A stretch of DNA of 7,291 bases from CAIOSQ01 sp044359885 (GTDB taxonomy: Bacteria > Pseudomonadota > Alphaproteobacteria > CACIAM-22H2), in contig JBIKLI010000225.1 of the NCBI GenBank assembly GCA_044359885.1, positions 1-7,291 of the forward strand, given 5' to 3'. The notes under the pieces are model-generated. The model had not been told where the DNA came from and made no database searches. It saw nothing but the letters and a program-made list of their open reading frames with translations. The position numbers and the translations under genes are program-made. The number at the start of each line of letters is the position of its first letter. Position 1 is the first letter of the stretch. Below, one piece after another: positions 6,918-7,291 of the stretch.

Positions 6918-6991
6918 CACGCTGCCACAACCACGCCGGGCGGATCCCGCCCCCCGCCGGCCCGATCGCGGAGGCAAGACCCTCGTCATGA
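6914..6991 (+). CDS. Possible 25-codon small ORF bridging the M48 and DsbA-family genes
   Basis: An ATG at 6914 overlaps the M48 stop as ATGA. The frame stays open for 25 codons and ends at TGA 6989-6991, which overlaps the ATG of the next gene, again as ATGA. The peptide begins MTRCHNH, has Ile-Pro-Pro-Pro at residues 11-14 and ends in Ser-Ser. There is no clear ribosome binding site of its own, so translation would rely on coupling to the M48 stop. The geometry resembles leader ORFs that control a downstream gene, and Pro-Pro-Pro can stall ribosomes. In this GC-rich DNA a short chance ORF is quite possible. I do not recognise a family. Confidence 0.25.
   Translation: MTRCHNHAGRIPPPAGPIAEARPSS
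6970..6974 (+). promoter_or_regulatory. Probable ribosome binding site of the DsbA-family gene
   Basis: GGAGG lies 13 nt before the ATG at 6988. The sequence is a strong Shine-Dalgarno match but the spacing is longer than the usual 5-9 nt, so initiation may be weak or helped by translational coupling from upstream. Confidence 0.5.
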
Positions 6992-7291
6992 CACGCTACC
7001 TGCGCATGTTCGTCGCCCTGGCCGCGATCCTGCTGGGCATGCCCGAGGCGGGCGCCCAAGGCCTGACCAACGCCCAGCGCAACGAGATCCGCGAGCTTGT
7101 CCGCAGCTATCTGCTGGCCAATCCGGACGTGATCGTCGAGGCGCTCAACCTGTTCGAGGAGCGTCAGAAGGCCGAGGAGGCGGCGAGCCGCGTCGCGGCG
7201 CTGCGCGACCGCCTTGCCGACCTCAAGGACGATCCCGGCAGCCCAGCCTTCGGACCGCCCGGCGCAGATGTCACGATCATCGAGTTCTTCG
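6988..7291 (+). CDS. Secreted DsbA-family thiol-disulfide protein, ScsC/Com1-like (3'-truncated)
   Basis: The first 101 residues are visible and the gene runs off the right edge. A signal peptide is seen: MTRYLRMFVALAAILLGMPEAGA, with likely cleavage after Ala23. The segment NEIRELVRSYLLANPDVIVEAL (32-53), followed by a helix rich in Glu, Arg and Ala, is typical of the N-terminal helical domain in front of the thioredoxin fold in ScsC/Com1-type DsbA proteins, where in some members it mediates oligomerisation. The final residues DVTIIEFF are the first strand of the thioredoxin fold; the family usually continues with Asp-Tyr-x-Cys-x-x-Cys immediately afterwards, outside the window, so oxidase and isomerase types cannot be distinguished. 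It lies 70 nt after the M48 gene on the same strand, probably in one operon, and would work in the periplasm on disulfide formation or repair. Confidence 0.85.
   Translation, partial: MTRYLRMFVALAAILLGMPEAGAQGLTNAQRNEIRELVRSYLLANPDVIVEALNLFEERQKAEEAASRVAALRDRLADLKDDPGSPAFGPPGADVTIIEFF

Larger units (their letters stand above)
6914..7000 (+). repeat. Imperfect 13-bp direct repeat at two ATG codons
   Basis: ATGACACGCTGCC at 6914-6926 and ATGACACGCTACC at 6988-7000 match at 12 of 13 positions, 74 nt apart. Both begin with ATG and read Met-Thr-Arg in their own frames. The second copy is the start of the DsbA-family gene and the first overlaps the M48 stop codon. Confidence 0.6.

Noticed and set aside
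6938..6952. Small perfect hairpin (6-bp stem, 3-nt ATC loop) after the M48 gene
   Set aside because: It is followed by C/G-rich sequence with no T tract, so it is not a convincing terminator; such short GC stems are common at this base composition. It does lie inside the possible small ORF.

Overview
The window is high-GC bacterial DNA (about 70% by eye), tightly packed on both strands. It looks like an alphaproteobacterium, probably of the Rhodospirillales type. The RNase E has the large acidic insertion in its S1 domain and the C-terminal GWW tail seen in alphaproteobacteria. The aminotransferase and the M48 protease also resemble Rhodospirillales homologues; that family placement is from memory, not from a search.

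Layout from left to right: (1) 3-2678 (+), most of rne, open at the left edge. (2) A perfect 10-bp hairpin with a T tract at 2705-2732 that terminates rne. (3) A convergent minus-strand pair, read right to left: a divergent gamma-glutamyltransferase-like Ntn-hydrolase with a lipoprotein-type leader (5479-3920), then 16 nt later a fold-type I PLP aminotransferase (3903-2743). (4) A 91-nt divergent intergenic region (5480-5570). (5) 5571-6917 (+), a BepA-like periplasmic M48 metalloprotease with TPR repeats. (6) 6988-7291 (+), the first 101 codons of a secreted DsbA/ScsC-type thioredoxin-fold protein, cut by the right edge just before its expected CxxC motif. No noncoding stretch exceeds 300 bases. 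I saw no rRNA, tRNA, CRISPR array, insertion sequence or phage gene.

The genes suggest two themes. One is RNA turnover (RNase E). The other is cell-envelope protein quality control, where BepA-type proteases and periplasmic thiol-disulfide proteins act on folding outer-membrane proteins. The GGT-like/aminotransferase pair looks like a small amino-acid or gamma-glutamyl processing operon whose substrate I cannot name.

Most of the window is ordinary. Two points deserve a second look. First, a 25-codon ORF exactly fills the gap between the M48 gene and the DsbA-family gene. It has ATGA overlaps at both ends, a Cys/His cluster and a Pro-Pro-Pro run. Second, the GGT-like protein keeps a catalytic Thr-Thr pair but seems to have lost the residues that bind the gamma-glutamyl substrate. 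I found no clear evidence of a wholly new multi-gene system.
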